A stretch of 64,000 nt of DNA from the NCBI GenBank assembly GCA_947475465.1, contig CANJLK010000003.1:1-64000 (forward strand), given 5' to 3'. This DNA is from Caulobacteraceae bacterium (GTDB lineage Bacteria > Pseudomonadota > Alphaproteobacteria > Caulobacterales > Caulobacteraceae). A program made the position numbers and the translations under genes. Positions 51,907 to 60,685 of this stretch are shown here, in pieces; the stretch's first letter is position 1, and every line of letters begins with the position of its first letter. Below the pieces are notes generated by a model, which was not told where the DNA came from, did not search any database, and saw only the letters and a program-made list of their open reading frames with translations.

Positions 51907-52983
51907 ATGGCCTCCACCAACAAGATCAGCCGCGCCACGCCGCCGGGCCGCGAGGAGCGGCGCCGGGCGCTCCGCGCGCTGGATCCGCATCTGGAGACGG
52001 CGGGGGTCTGGCTGGTGGTTCCCTGCTACCGGGTGAGGGGCAAGATCCTCGACGTCATCGCCAAGACCCCGGCCTGGGTCGAGGGGATCGTCTGCGTGGA
52101 CGACGCCTGTCCTGAGAATTCAGGCGATTTCATCGAGGCCGAGTCCCGTGATCCCCGCGTGGTGGTGGTGCGGCTGGCGCAGAACCAGGGTGTCGGCGGG
52201 GCGACCCTGGCGGGCTATGCCGAGGCCGCGGCGCGCGGCGCTCAGGTGCTGGTCAAGGTCGATGGCGACGACCAGATGGACATGGGCTACATCGCCCATC
52301 TGGTGGCTCCGATCCTGCTGGGCGAGGCGGACTACGCCAAGGGCAACCGCTTCACCTCGATCAGCCACCTGGCGCAGATGCCGGCGGTCCGAGTGTTCGG
52401 CAACGCCGCGCTCAGTTTCGCGGCCAAGCTCTCCACCGGCTACTGGAACATCTTCGACCCGACCAACGGCTACACGGCCATGGAGGCCCAGGTCGCGCGG
52501 ATGATCATGGAAAAGCGGGTCTCGCGGCGGTTCTTCTTTGAAACCGACCTGCTCTACCACCTGGGGACCCTGCGCGCCGTGGTTCGCGACGTGCCGATGC
52601 CGGCGCGCTACGCCGACGAGGTCTCGAACCTGCGGATCGGCGCCATCGTCGGGCCCTTCGCCCTGAAGCACGTCAGAAACTTCTTCCAGCGGGTGCTGGG
52701 GCAGTATTTCGTCCGCGACTTCAACGCCGCGAGCCTTGAGCTGCTGTTCGGCCTGGTCCTGACCCTGTTCGGCGTGGGCTACGCCGCCCACTACATCGCC
52801 ACGCCGCACAACGGGCAGGCCGCGTCGGCCGGCGTGGTCATGGCCGCCGCCCTGCCAGTGATCCTGGGCGTCCAGCTGCTGCTGCAGGCCATGAACTTCG
52901 ACGTGCTCAACGTGCCGAACCGGCCGATCCACCCCTATCTGCGGACCATCGCCAGGATGGAAGCCGAGGAGAAGCTGCCGTGA
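51907..52983 (+). CDS. family 2 glycosyltransferase with C-terminal membrane segments
   Basis: The 358-residue product has a polyprenyl-phosphate-sugar-synthase type GT2 domain: WLVVPCYRVRGKILDVI, GIVCVDDACPENSGDFI, RLAQNQGVGGATLAGYAEAA, VLVKVDGDDQMDMGYIAHLV (DXD) and NRFTSISHLAQMPAVR. Two hydrophobic segments follow (LFGLVLTLFGVGYAAHYIAT, AGVVMAAALPVILGVQLLL). It is coupled by a 4-base overlap to the downstream SMR-type gene, as in lipid-linked sugar synthesis and flipping. Confidence 0.88.
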   Translation: MASTNKISRATPPGREERRRALRALDPHLETAGVWLVVPCYRVRGKILDVIAKTPAWVEGIVCVDDACPENSGDFIEAESRDPRVVVVRLAQNQGVGGATLAGYAEAAARGAQVLVKVDGDDQMDMGYIAHLVAPILLGEADYAKGNRFTSISHLAQMPAVRVFGNAALSFAAKLSTGYWNIFDPTNGYTAMEAQVARMIMEKRVSRRFFFETDLLYHLGTLRAVVRDVPMPARYADEVSNLRIGAIVGPFALKHVRNFFQRVLGQYFVRDFNAASLELLFGLVLTLFGVGYAAHYIATPHNGQAASAGVVMAAALPVILGVQLLLQAMNFDVLNVPNRPIHPYLRTIARMEAEEKLP

Positions 52984-53345
52984 ACCTCAAGGACGCGGCG
53001 CTGTGCACGGGGTTCGCCATCGCCATGCCCCTGGGCCAGACGCTCTTCAAGGCCGCGGCGCTCTACAATACCCGCCTGACCGGGCCGCTGCCCATGCGGC
53101 TTCTGGCCAACTGGCCGCTGATGGGCGCCTTCGCCTGGTACGGCCTGACCGCGCTCTTCTGGTTCTACATCCTGACGCGGGTGCCCTTATCCTACGCCTA
53201 CACCTTCTCGATCCTCGGGGCGGCGCTGGTGCCGCTGATCGCCTGGCTGGTGTTCAAGGAGCCGCTCGGGTGGCGGTTCGGCGCCGGCTACGTCCTGATG
53301 ATGGCCGGGTTCCTGGTGATCATGCAGGGCCAGATTTCCCGCTGA
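52980..53345 (+). CDS. small multidrug-resistance-type / ArnE-like membrane protein
   Basis: The 121-residue protein has four predicted membrane helices (GFAIAMPLGQTLFKAAAL, GAFAWYGLTALFWFYILTRV, AYTFSILGAALVPLIAWLV and AGYVLMMAGFLVIMQG). The LSYAYTFSILGAALVPL and FKEPLGWRFGAGYVLM stretches match the EamA/SMR fold, as in ArnE flippase subunits. Overlap with the upstream GT2 suggests it may help flip the lipid-linked sugar that the enzyme makes. Its end overlaps the convergent deacetylase gene by 26 bases. Confidence 0.82.
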   Translation: MNLKDAALCTGFAIAMPLGQTLFKAAALYNTRLTGPLPMRLLANWPLMGAFAWYGLTALFWFYILTRVPLSYAYTFSILGAALVPLIAWLVFKEPLGWRFGAGYVLMMAGFLVIMQGQISR

Positions 53346-54078
53346 GGAACCGGTCGGCGGCGGCGCGGACCTCCGCATAGGGGACCTTGAACATCCGCTC
53401 ATAGAACAGGGCGCCCTCGTGCGGACGCTGACCGATACGCGCCGGATCCAACCGCTGAAACCCGAAACCACGCCTGGCATAGGTCCAGAACATTGCCGGC
53501 CACAGCCCCGCCCAGGTCTTGGCCTGTGAGGGAAAGAACCGCACCGCCGCCATCCAGCGCAGCCAGGCGCCGGCCGTGACCTGCACCCGCGAGACCGGCC
53601 CGTTCTGCGGCAGTGGAGCGGCGCCGTGGAACAGTGGCCCGGGCAGGCGCGGTCCATTGTAGAGGCTGATGGTGTCGATCGGTGGATCGCCAAGCTCCGC
53701 TGCCAGCCGGACGGTGAGCAGGGCGCACATGTCGTGGTCCATGTGGCCGCCTTCCCAGGCCGGCGCGACCAGGCGGCTGACCGGGCCCACGGGGTCCAGC
53801 GCGGCCCGCAGGGCGGCGTAGGCGGCCGGCAGGGCCTTGTGGACGCGGCCGTCCAGGGCGCCGGTCCCGCGCCCGACGTGGATCGCCCTGGCGGGGTCGG
53901 CGCCCAGATGGGCGAGCAAGGCGCAGGTCTCGGCGAACCGGCGCTCGGCCAGGGCGGCGGTGGCGTAGTCGGCGACGTAGACGAACCACTGGTCCTCCCC
54001 CGCCGCGACGCCGGCGGTCACCAGCGGCAGGGCGCAGTACTCGTCGTCGAAGTGGGCGAAGACGTAGACGACCGCCAT
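53320..54078 (-). CDS. PIG-L family deacetylase
   Basis: PIG-L/LmbE proteins are zinc-dependent N-acetyl-sugar deacetylases. The 252-residue product has the zinc motif at residues 8-13 as AHFDDE, a variant of the canonical AHPDDE, and WEGGHMDHDMCALL near the middle carrying the other His and Asp ligands. The remainder (VQVTAGAWLRWMAAVRFFPS onwards) is a lid region. Substrate may be an N-acetyl sugar of the glycan. It overlaps the convergent SMR-type gene by 26 bases and follows the GNAT gene on the minus strand by one base. Confidence 0.83.
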   Translation of the reverse strand: MAVVYVFAHFDDEYCALPLVTAGVAAGEDQWFVYVADYATAALAERRFAETCALLAHLGADPARAIHVGRGTGALDGRVHKALPAAYAALRAALDPVGPVSRLVAPAWEGGHMDHDMCALLTVRLAAELGDPPIDTISLYNGPRLPGPLFHGAAPLPQNGPVSRVQVTAGAWLRWMAAVRFFPSQAKTWAGLWPAMFWTYARRGFGFQRLDPARIGQRPHEGALFYERMFKVPYAEVRAAADRFLSGKSGPA

Positions 54079-54079
54079 C

Positions 54080-54928
54080 TCAGTAGGGATCGAAGTCGAG
54101 GAAGTTCAGCGCCACGGCGCCGGGGCGTAGCTGGGTCGGCGCGTTCGGTCCCAGAGCCCGCCAGATCAGGTTGAGGGGCGAGGGCCGCAGGCGCTCTGGT
54201 ACGGGCAGGAAGCCATGGCGGCCCAGGTCCATCCGGGGTTCCAGGCCGATGAACAGGGTCCCGCCCAGCGGCGCTCCGCCGCGGGGGGATGCGGGGGGAT
54301 CGTTGAGGAACGCCGCGCAGTTGAGGAAGGGGATGTGGGTGTGGGCCCAGACGCCCACCAGGTCGCCGCGGCGGGCCGTGACATATCGCCCCTCGGGATT
54401 GGCCAGCCGCCAGGCCAGGGTCTCGGCGCGCCAGGCGCCCTGGTACTGGACCGGCGCATCCGCAAATCGCCGTGGCAGGCGGGCCAGCACGCCGGCGTGC
54501 AACCGCCCGCCGTCCTGAAATTCCAGCTTGCGCAGGAAGCCCGGGGTCGAATTGGCGTTGGCGACGCCGATGACGAAGTCGTAGCCGGCGGCGCGGCCAA
54601 GCTCATAGGCGCCCTGGGCCAAACGGGTGAACAGGCCCCGGCCCTGATAGTCGGCGTGGGTGGCGGTGTTGAGGGAGACCAGGCCTCGGACTGGCTGCCC
54701 ATCGATCCGGGCCTCCAGGGGACAGGCCACATAGTGGGCGGCGAGCCGCTCGCCGTCCCAGGCGTCGCAGCCGATCACCGTGCCGGCCGGATTGTCGCGA
54801 TAGCGCCACGCAAGCGCCTCGACGCTGAATTTCGAGGCGCCGAAGACGCCGTTCAACAGCCCCGCATAGGCGTCGAGCTGTTGCGCCGACGTCCCTGAGG
54901 GGCGGATTGCGAGCGCCTGCGCGGTCAT
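54080..54928 (-). CDS. GNAT acetyltransferase
   Basis: The 282-residue product has a GNAT acyl-CoA-binding core: ALAWRYRDNPAGTVIGC, GLVSLNTATHADYQGRGLFT, RLAQGAYELGRAAGYDFVIG and ANANSTPGFLRKLEFQD. The Gln-x-x-Gly-x-Gly/Ala loop is present in DYQGRGLF. The C-terminal 110 residues have PEGRYVTARRGDLVGVWAHT and end in VALNFLDFDPY. The ATG at 54928 is used; the frame is open far upstream as a shadow of other genes. It may acylate an amino sugar produced by the deacetylase next to it (inference). Confidence 0.83.
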   Translation of the reverse strand: MTAQALAIRPSGTSAQQLDAYAGLLNGVFGASKFSVEALAWRYRDNPAGTVIGCDAWDGERLAAHYVACPLEARIDGQPVRGLVSLNTATHADYQGRGLFTRLAQGAYELGRAAGYDFVIGVANANSTPGFLRKLEFQDGGRLHAGVLARLPRRFADAPVQYQGAWRAETLAWRLANPEGRYVTARRGDLVGVWAHTHIPFLNCAAFLNDPPASPRGGAPLGGTLFIGLEPRMDLGRHGFLPVPERLRPSPLNLIWRALGPNAPTQLRPGAVALNFLDFDPY

Positions 54929-55042
54929 GGCTGGCAACTCACCATGATTGGTCAAGGCCGCCAAGCCGCGCGGCTTTTTAAGCTTCTCATCGTCGCCCGC
55001 GCGTCCTACCAACCGGCGAGCACAGGGGAGAGCGGGCGGCGA

Positions 55043-56410
55043 ATGGCGAGCCTTGGGGCGACAATCACCGCGCGCAGCGTCTTTCGGGCCGTGGTCGCCG
55101 TCGCCTTCCTGGCCATGCTGGGCGCGAACCTTCCCGGCCACCTGTCCTACGACTCGGTCGCGCAGCTCTACGAGGGGCACTTCCATATCCGTGAGACCTG
55201 GGGGCCGCCGCTCTACGCGTGGCTGCTGGGGTTCTTCGACCGGTTCGTGCCGGGGACGGCGCTCTATGTGGTGGCCTCGGGCCTGCTGTTCTTCGGCAGC
55301 CTGTGGTCGTTCAGCGATCTTCGGGGCCGGACCAGCTGGCTGGCGGCGCCGGTGGCGGGGCTGGCGCTGCTGATCCCGCAGGTGATGATCTACCAGGCGA
55401 TCGTCTGGAAGGACGTGGCCTTCGCCAACACCGCCATCGCGGGCCTGACCTGCCTGGCCTTCGCCGCGCGCGACTGGAAGAACGCACCCCGCCGCTGGCT
55501 GTTGCTGGCGGCCGCCGTGACCCTGCTGGGCGTGGGCAGCCAGGTGCGCCAGAACGGCATCATCGCCGGGATCATGGCCGGCGTGGCGCTGGGCTGGATC
55601 GCCAGCGGCGGGCGCTGGCGGCGCGGGATTGTCTGGGGGCTGGGCGGGATCATCGCCATCGCGCTCGCCGGCCACACCTTCACGGCCCTGTCGCTGCCCG
55701 CCCACTCGCACGGCGAGTCCTCCTCCAAGACCGGGCTGCGGATCGTCCAGAACTACGACCTGATCGGCGCCGCGGCCCTCGACCCGACCTACAGCCTGTC
55801 GGTGATGGCCGCCTTCGATCCGAAGGACACCGCCCTGATCCGCAAGAGCGCCAAGGCGGACTATTCCGGCCGTCGGGTGGACTTCATCGACCGCGACGAA
55901 CTGATCGGCCTGGCGATGAATAACATCACTGACGAGGTCGCCCAGGCCCAGTGGTTCGACCTGATCCTGAAGCATCCGGCGCTCTATCTGCGCGTGCGCT
56001 GGGAAGACTTCCGCTGGCTGGTCTTCCCGCCCGTGATCGACTGGTGCCTGCCGGTCTATGTCGGCGTCGACGCCCCGGCCGAGAAGATGGCGCCGATGAG
56101 CATCGATCACCGCTATGTCGAGGCCGATGTCAGGCTGGGCAACTACGCGACCTGGTTCTTCGACACCCCGGTCTATTCCCACGCCAGCTATGTGCTGATC
56201 TCGCTGGGGCTGGCGGGCCTGTTCCTGTGGCGCCGCCAGCCGGCGGACATCGCCTTGGCGGCCATGCAGCTGGCCGGCGTCGGCTTCACCGCCAGCTTCT
56301 TCATCATCACCATCGCCTGCGACTACCGCTATCTCTACTTCACCGACCTGGCGGCCATCACCGGCCTGATCTACGCCGCAGTGGACCCGCCCTTGCGGCG
56401 CAGGCGCTAG
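55043..56410 (+). CDS. GT-C-like membrane glycosyltransferase (first paralogue)
   Basis: The 455-residue polytopic protein has 10-11 membrane segments. A membrane-edge motif ANLPGHLSYDSVAQLYEG follows the first helix, then IYQAIVWKDVAFANTAIAGL and GVGSQVRQNGIIAGIMAG. A periplasmic-type loop contains VDFIDRDELIGLAMNN, and ACDYRYLYFTDLAAI lies near the end. This is the same layout as the gene at 58182-59567 (compare YQGIVWRDV, VRQNGLI, LDRDETF, CDYRYLYLLDLAAM). The start is the ATG at 55043, with AGGGGAGAG nearby. It is bordered on the right by a methyltransferase gene. Confidence 0.78.
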   Translation: MASLGATITARSVFRAVVAVAFLAMLGANLPGHLSYDSVAQLYEGHFHIRETWGPPLYAWLLGFFDRFVPGTALYVVASGLLFFGSLWSFSDLRGRTSWLAAPVAGLALLIPQVMIYQAIVWKDVAFANTAIAGLTCLAFAARDWKNAPRRWLLLAAAVTLLGVGSQVRQNGIIAGIMAGVALGWIASGGRWRRGIVWGLGGIIAIALAGHTFTALSLPAHSHGESSSKTGLRIVQNYDLIGAAALDPTYSLSVMAAFDPKDTALIRKSAKADYSGRRVDFIDRDELIGLAMNNITDEVAQAQWFDLILKHPALYLRVRWEDFRWLVFPPVIDWCLPVYVGVDAPAEKMAPMSIDHRYVEADVRLGNYATWFFDTPVYSHASYVLISLGLAGLFLWRRQPADIALAAMQLAGVGFTASFFIITIACDYRYLYFTDLAAITGLIYAAVDPPLRRRR

Positions 56411-57276
56411 CCGATTTTCCGGAAGACCGTCGCCACGGCGTCGCTGGGCAGCAGGCGGGCCAGGGGGTAGGTGGCCAGCGCGAAGGCGTAGCTGGCCAGC
56501 GCCGTGATCGGCGAGGTGTTGCGCGCCGCGCAGATGCGGGACCACAGGCCCTGGAGCTCGATGGTGGCGAGCGGCGTCACCGCCACGGGCTCGAAGCCAT
56601 GGCGGGCGGCGGCCATTCGCAACTGGTGCGGCGTGAAATACCAGACGTGGGGCGAGGGCAGGCCGCGCTGCCACAGCCGGTCGTAGGGGCCGCTGATCCC
56701 CAGCCGGTCGAGGATCGCGGCGGTGCGGAAGAAGAAGCCGCGCTGGTCGGGACAGTTGAGGCAAAGGAGCCCGCCGGGCTTCAGGTGGCGCGCGGAGGCC
56801 GCCAGCGCCCCCGTCAGGTCGGGAATGTGCTCCAGCACGTCGTTGAAGACGATGATGTCGAAGGCCTCGTCGGGGCCCAGAACGTCGGGGAAATAGCCGT
56901 GGCGCGCGCCGGCCGCGCTGGAGGTGTTGGCGTCGGGCTCGATGCCTTCCACGGTCAGCCCCGCCGCGCGGGCCTGGGCCAGGAGGAAGCCGGGCCCGCT
57001 GCCGACGTCCAGCAGGGTCGGGCCGGGCGGCTTCAGGTCCCGCAGGGTGGCCAGCAGGGTCTCGTTGTTGCGGCGGCGCAGCTGGTCGAGGCCGGCGGCC
57101 CGGGCCGCCTCGTCGATGCCCGCGTCTGTGGCCTGGTCGGGGATCGCCACCTTGAAGTCGGCGCTCAGCACGCCCCACTCGTCGCAGCGGAACAGCCAGT
57201 CGTGGCGATAGCGCTGGGCAGCCTCGCCACAGACCTGACAGGGAACGATCATCCCTGGCCGCATAGCAGGCGCCAT
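56407..57276 (-). CDS. SAM-dependent methyltransferase with N-terminal CxxC zinc-ribbon-like segment
   Basis: The 289-residue product has CQVCGEAAQRYRHDWLFRC at the N-terminus, a likely zinc ribbon, as in sugar methyltransferases. The class I core follows: LLDVGSGPGFLLAQARAAG, VEGIEPDANTSSAAGARHGY, DIIVFNDVLEHIPDLTGALA and LKPGGLLCLNCPDQRGF. The C-terminus has a membrane-associated helix (ALASYAFALATYPLARLL). Several starts are possible (TTG 57288, ATG 57276, 57264, 57252); 57276 is used. It ends 4 bases into the convergent GT-C gene. Confidence 0.84.
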   Translation of the reverse strand: MAPAMRPGMIVPCQVCGEAAQRYRHDWLFRCDEWGVLSADFKVAIPDQATDAGIDEAARAAGLDQLRRRNNETLLATLRDLKPPGPTLLDVGSGPGFLLAQARAAGLTVEGIEPDANTSSAAGARHGYFPDVLGPDEAFDIIVFNDVLEHIPDLTGALAASARHLKPGGLLCLNCPDQRGFFFRTAAILDRLGISGPYDRLWQRGLPSPHVWYFTPHQLRMAAARHGFEPVAVTPLATIELQGLWSRICAARNTSPITALASYAFALATYPLARLLPSDAVATVFRKIG

Positions 57277-57299
57277 GGCGGCGAACAACCGAGCGCCGG

Positions 57300-58058
57300 T
57301 CAGCCGAAGCGGGCTTCCCAGGCGAGCGCCACCTCAAGACGGGGGCCGCGCGCGGCGATGAAGCGGTAGAGGGAAAGCTGGCGGCCGAAGCCGAAACTTC
57401 TGATCTGGACGTCGTCGAACAAGGCCCGCAGCAGGGTCTCGATCTCGAGGGCGTCGTTGACGTGTTCGTGGGCCATCATCAACCCGTAGTCGAGGCCATG
57501 GCGCAGGCGGAATTCCAGGCCGGTGGTGGCCATCCACCCGAGCTTCCAGAGGAACCCACCCTCGCTGGGGATGGCCGCGCGGATCGCCCCGCCGGGATTG
57601 AGCCGCCGCGCCGCCTGGGCCAGGACCAGGGGCAGGTCGCAGATGTGTTCCAGGGCCGCGACGCTGGTGATCCGGTCATAGGTCCGCCCGTCGGGGAGGT
57701 CGCGGATGTCGGCGAAGACGTCGCGGACCCGTGCGCGTTCCGGCCTGTCGCGGAACAGGTCCTGGAAGGGCTCGACGATGTCGTAGGCGTTTGAGGCCGG
57801 TTCATAGGCGAGCTGGTTCAAGGTGCCGGCCCCGAGCTCCAGGGTGGCTGCGGGCTGGCCCATCATGACGTCGGCGGCGACCTGGCGGTGCAGCCAGCGT
57901 TCCAGCCGCTGGGACAGCGAGGCGGCGGGCGTCGCGCCGGCGCGGTTCTCGAGATATTGCCGGGTGTAGATGGCCTGCAGCCTGGGCGGCAGGGTCGGAC
58001 GAGTCTTGGGGAATCGCGCGAGCAGGTCCGTCGCGCCGCCTCCCCCGCCTTCGCTCAT
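57300..58058 (-). CDS. class I methyltransferase
   Basis: The 252-residue product has ATLELGAGTLNQLAYEPAS, DIVEPFQDLFRDRPERAR, VRDVFADIRDLPDGRTYDRI, SVAALEHICDLPLVLAQAAR and LNPGGAIRAAIPSEGGFLW, the five-part methyltransferase pattern. Its C-terminal HGLDYGLMMAHEHVNDALEI stretch is a substrate lid. The ATG at 58058 fits; the frame is open to 59738 only as a shadow. It lies just after the preceding methyltransferase's start, on the same strand, so the two are probably one transcript, both likely acting on the same glycan. Confidence 0.82.
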   Translation of the reverse strand: MSEGGGGGATDLLARFPKTRPTLPPRLQAIYTRQYLENRAGATPAASLSQRLERWLHRQVAADVMMGQPAATLELGAGTLNQLAYEPASNAYDIVEPFQDLFRDRPERARVRDVFADIRDLPDGRTYDRITSVAALEHICDLPLVLAQAARRLNPGGAIRAAIPSEGGFLWKLGWMATTGLEFRLRHGLDYGLMMAHEHVNDALEIETLLRALFDDVQIRSFGFGRQLSLYRFIAARGPRLEVALAWEARFG

Positions 58059-58181
58059 CCGCCAGATCCTCCGACGCGCCCTTGCGCGCGGCGCACCATA
58101 AGCAAGCCGCCGCGTCGCGCCACGCGCCTTTTGCCGCTTTCCAAGGCGAAGGGGGCCTTTTACCAAGGACGCCATGCGGCG

Positions 58182-59567
58182 GTGCGGGGACAGGCCTTGA
58201 GCGAAGCGATCGGCAGACGGCCGGAAAGCGCGCCCGCGAAGGCGTTTCGATGGGTGCTGGCGGCGGGCCTGCTGATCATCCTGGCCGCCAACCTCCCCGG
58301 CCAGATGACGCTGGATTCGGTCTTTGCCCTGGTGGAGGCCCGCACCGGCGTGCGCCAGACCTGGGCGCCGGCGGTGTCGTCGTGGCTGATGAAGCCGTTC
58401 GACGGCCTGGTGGCGGGGACGGGGCTCTACGTCACGGCGTCCGCGGCCCTGCTGTTCTTCAGCCTGATGTCGCTGGCGCGGCTGCGCGGGCGGGCGAACT
58501 GGGGCGCGGTGATCCTGGCGGCGGCGGCCATCGCCACGCCGCAGTTGCTGCTCTACCAGGGCATCGTCTGGCGCGACGTGATCTTCGCCAATCTGACGAT
58601 CGCGGGCTTCATCTTCCTGGCGCACGCGGCCAAGGCCTGGCGCAGCAAGCCGATCCTGCCGCTGGCCGGCGCGCTGGTCTGCCTGGGACTGGCCGCCCTG
58701 GTGCGTCAGAACGGGCTGATCCTGGCTGTCGCGGCGGCGGCGGGTCTCGCCTGGACGGCGCGCGGCGGCGGACGGCGCGGCATGCTGGCCTGGGGCCTCG
58801 GATCCCTGGCGGCCGCCGGCCTGCTGGCCTTCGCGGTCAACCACCTGTCGCAGCCGCCCATCGCCTCTACGACCCTTCGGGTCAACGCCACGACGCTGAT
58901 CCTCGAGCACTACGACGTCATCGGCGCCAAGGCGCACCGTCCGAAGCTGAAGATGAAGGAGATAGGCAAGGTCGATCCGGCCGCCCGGACCCTGCTGGAA
59001 GCCAAGGCGGCGGAAGTTTATTCGCCGGCGCGCGTCGACACGCTCGACCGTGACGAGACCTTCCGCCGGACGCTGTGGCACGTGCCCGACGCGGCGATGC
59101 ATGCCCAGTGGCGCGAAGTGATCTGGGCCTCGCCGGCCGCCTATCTGAAGCATCGCGCCGACGTCTTCCGCTGGACTTTCCTGACGCCCGACCTGGCGCA
59201 GTGCCTGCCGGCCACGGTGGGCGTCGAGGGACCGGCGGCCATGCTGAAGGAGCTCAACGTCCAAACGGGCATCGATCCCCAGGACCGGGCGCTCGGCGAC
59301 TACGCCAGGCGGTTCTACGGCACGCCGGTCTATTCGCACCTGACCTGGGCGGTGGTCGCGGTGGGCATGATCGCGCTGCTGCTGCGACGCCACGATCCGG
59401 CCGACGGGATCGTCATCGCCCTGTTGATCGGGACCCTGGGTTTCGTGGCCAGTTTCGCGGTGATCTCGGTGGCCTGCGACTACCGCTATCTCTACCTGCT
59501 GGACCTGGCGGCCATGGTCAGCCTGATCTACGTCGCCCTCGATCCGCCGGGGCGGCGCAAAGCCTAG
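58182..59567 (+). CDS. GT-C-like membrane glycosyltransferase (second paralogue)
   Basis: The 461-residue polytopic protein is a paralogue of the one at 55043-56410. Shared blocks are LLIILAANLPGQMTLDSVFA, LYQGIVWRDVIFANLTIAGF, ALVRQNGLILAVAAAAG, RVDTLDRDETFRRTLWHV, then RRFYGTPVYSHLTWAVV and CDYRYLYLLDLAAMVSLIYV. The GTG at 58182 or the TTG at 58197 (with GGGGA 6 bases before it) is the likely start; the longer frame is rejected. Possibly a polyprenyl-phosphate-dependent sugar transferase, but no catalytic Asp pair is identified with confidence. Confidence 0.76.
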   Translation: MRGQALSEAIGRRPESAPAKAFRWVLAAGLLIILAANLPGQMTLDSVFALVEARTGVRQTWAPAVSSWLMKPFDGLVAGTGLYVTASAALLFFSLMSLARLRGRANWGAVILAAAAIATPQLLLYQGIVWRDVIFANLTIAGFIFLAHAAKAWRSKPILPLAGALVCLGLAALVRQNGLILAVAAAAGLAWTARGGGRRGMLAWGLGSLAAAGLLAFAVNHLSQPPIASTTLRVNATTLILEHYDVIGAKAHRPKLKMKEIGKVDPAARTLLEAKAAEVYSPARVDTLDRDETFRRTLWHVPDAAMHAQWREVIWASPAAYLKHRADVFRWTFLTPDLAQCLPATVGVEGPAAMLKELNVQTGIDPQDRALGDYARRFYGTPVYSHLTWAVVAVGMIALLLRRHDPADGIVIALLIGTLGFVASFAVISVACDYRYLYLLDLAAMVSLIYVALDPPGRRKA

Positions 59568-60685
59568 AGCTTGCCGATTTCCCGCAGCCGACTGGCGTAG
59601 CGGGCGCCGGTGGCGACGACGGAATAGTTGGTCCGGATGTGGTCGCGGGCCCGCCCGCCCATGGCCCGCGCGGCCTTGGGGTCGTCCAGCAGTTGCTCGA
59701 TCAGCTGAGATGCGTGGATGGGCGAGGCCTCGGCCCACACCTGACCGTCGCCTTGCGGATAGGCGCCCGGCGCGACGGGGACCATTTCATAGTCCACCAG
59801 CAGGCTGGTTCCCGGGGCCATGAAATCGACGTTGCCGGAATAGCCGGTGGCGATGGCCGGACGGCCCATGGCCATGGCCTCGGCCATGCCGCGTCCGAAG
59901 CCTTCCGAGCGGTGCAGGGAAACGAAGACGTCGCAGACCCGGACCAGGTTCTTGATCTCGTTGTCGGAGAGGTCGCCGTAGATGGCCTGGGCGCGAGGGG
60001 CGAGCGCCGCCAGCCTGGCCTCGAAGGCCGCTTGCGCGGGATCGGCCTCCTGGCCGCCACGCGACTTGATCACGCAGTGGATGTGGGCGTCCGGCCGGCG
60101 GGCGGCCAGTTGCTCGAAGGCGTCCAGAACCGCCCCGGGGTTCTTGCGCTCAGCGAAAGAGGAGAGGTCGAAGAAGAACAGCACCACGAAGGCTTCTTCG
60201 GGGATGCCGAAGTGGCGTCGGCCCAGGAAGGCCGAGAGCTTCAGGTCGACGGCCAGCGGCATGGTGACGACGGGTTTCGACACCGCGCCGGCGATGGCCT
60301 CGCGGATGAATTCCGAGGGCGCCCAGACCTCGTCAAACCGCTCCAGCACCCTGGCCCAGGCGGCCGGATAGCGGGCCAGCTCCCAGGCGGGATAGATGAT
60401 GTTGTAGCCGCCCTCGAAGGCCTTGCGGCCGACCGCGTCGATGACCCGGGCCGCCTCGTCGCCGTTGACGCAGAAGAGGTTCACCCCCGGGCCGATGGCT
60501 TCGGTCAGGTAGGGACGGAAGTCGCGGTCGATGTCGGGATCGATCTCGCCGTTGTCCAGCGCGACGTCCACCAGGGCGGGCGTGACGCCGCCGGCCTGGA
60601 GGGCGCGAAGGGTTGAGCGCGCGTGCTCGCCCATGCCGATGGGCCGGAACGGATAGCCGACCACCGTGACGCCCGGGCCCGCCAT
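59564..60685 (-). CDS. family 4 glycosyltransferase
   Basis: The 373-residue GT-B enzyme starts at the ATG at 60685, which overlaps the upstream stop by one base (TGATG). It has TVVGYPFRPIGMGEHARSTL, YNIIYPAWELARYPAAWARV, EVWAPSEFIREAIAGA, the donor-domain stretch AFVVLFFFDLSSFAERKNPG and VFVSLHRSEGFGRGMAEAMA with MGRPAIATGYSGNVDFM. It is similar to the enzyme at 44975-46171 (compare ARKNPQG, SLHRAEGFG, ATGFSGVADF), so the locus has two copies of this GT4 type. A glycan-chain sugar is the likely acceptor. Confidence 0.88.
   Translation of the reverse strand: MAGPGVTVVGYPFRPIGMGEHARSTLRALQAGGVTPALVDVALDNGEIDPDIDRDFRPYLTEAIGPGVNLFCVNGDEAARVIDAVGRKAFEGGYNIIYPAWELARYPAAWARVLERFDEVWAPSEFIREAIAGAVSKPVVTMPLAVDLKLSAFLGRRHFGIPEEAFVVLFFFDLSSFAERKNPGAVLDAFEQLAARRPDAHIHCVIKSRGGQEADPAQAAFEARLAALAPRAQAIYGDLSDNEIKNLVRVCDVFVSLHRSEGFGRGMAEAMAMGRPAIATGYSGNVDFMAPGTSLLVDYEMVPVAPGAYPQGDGQVWAEASPIHASQLIEQLLDDPKAARAMGGRARDHIRTNYSVVATGARYASRLREIGKL

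Noticed and set aside
54080..57337. A 1085-codon minus-strand frame
   Set aside because: Only 54080-54928 shows a real (GNAT) protein; the upstream part overlaps the GT-C gene and a methyltransferase in other frames with repetitive Arg/Pro-rich sequence.
57300..59738. An 812-codon minus-strand frame
   Set aside because: The methyltransferase starts at 58058; the upstream extension is antisense to the second GT-C gene.
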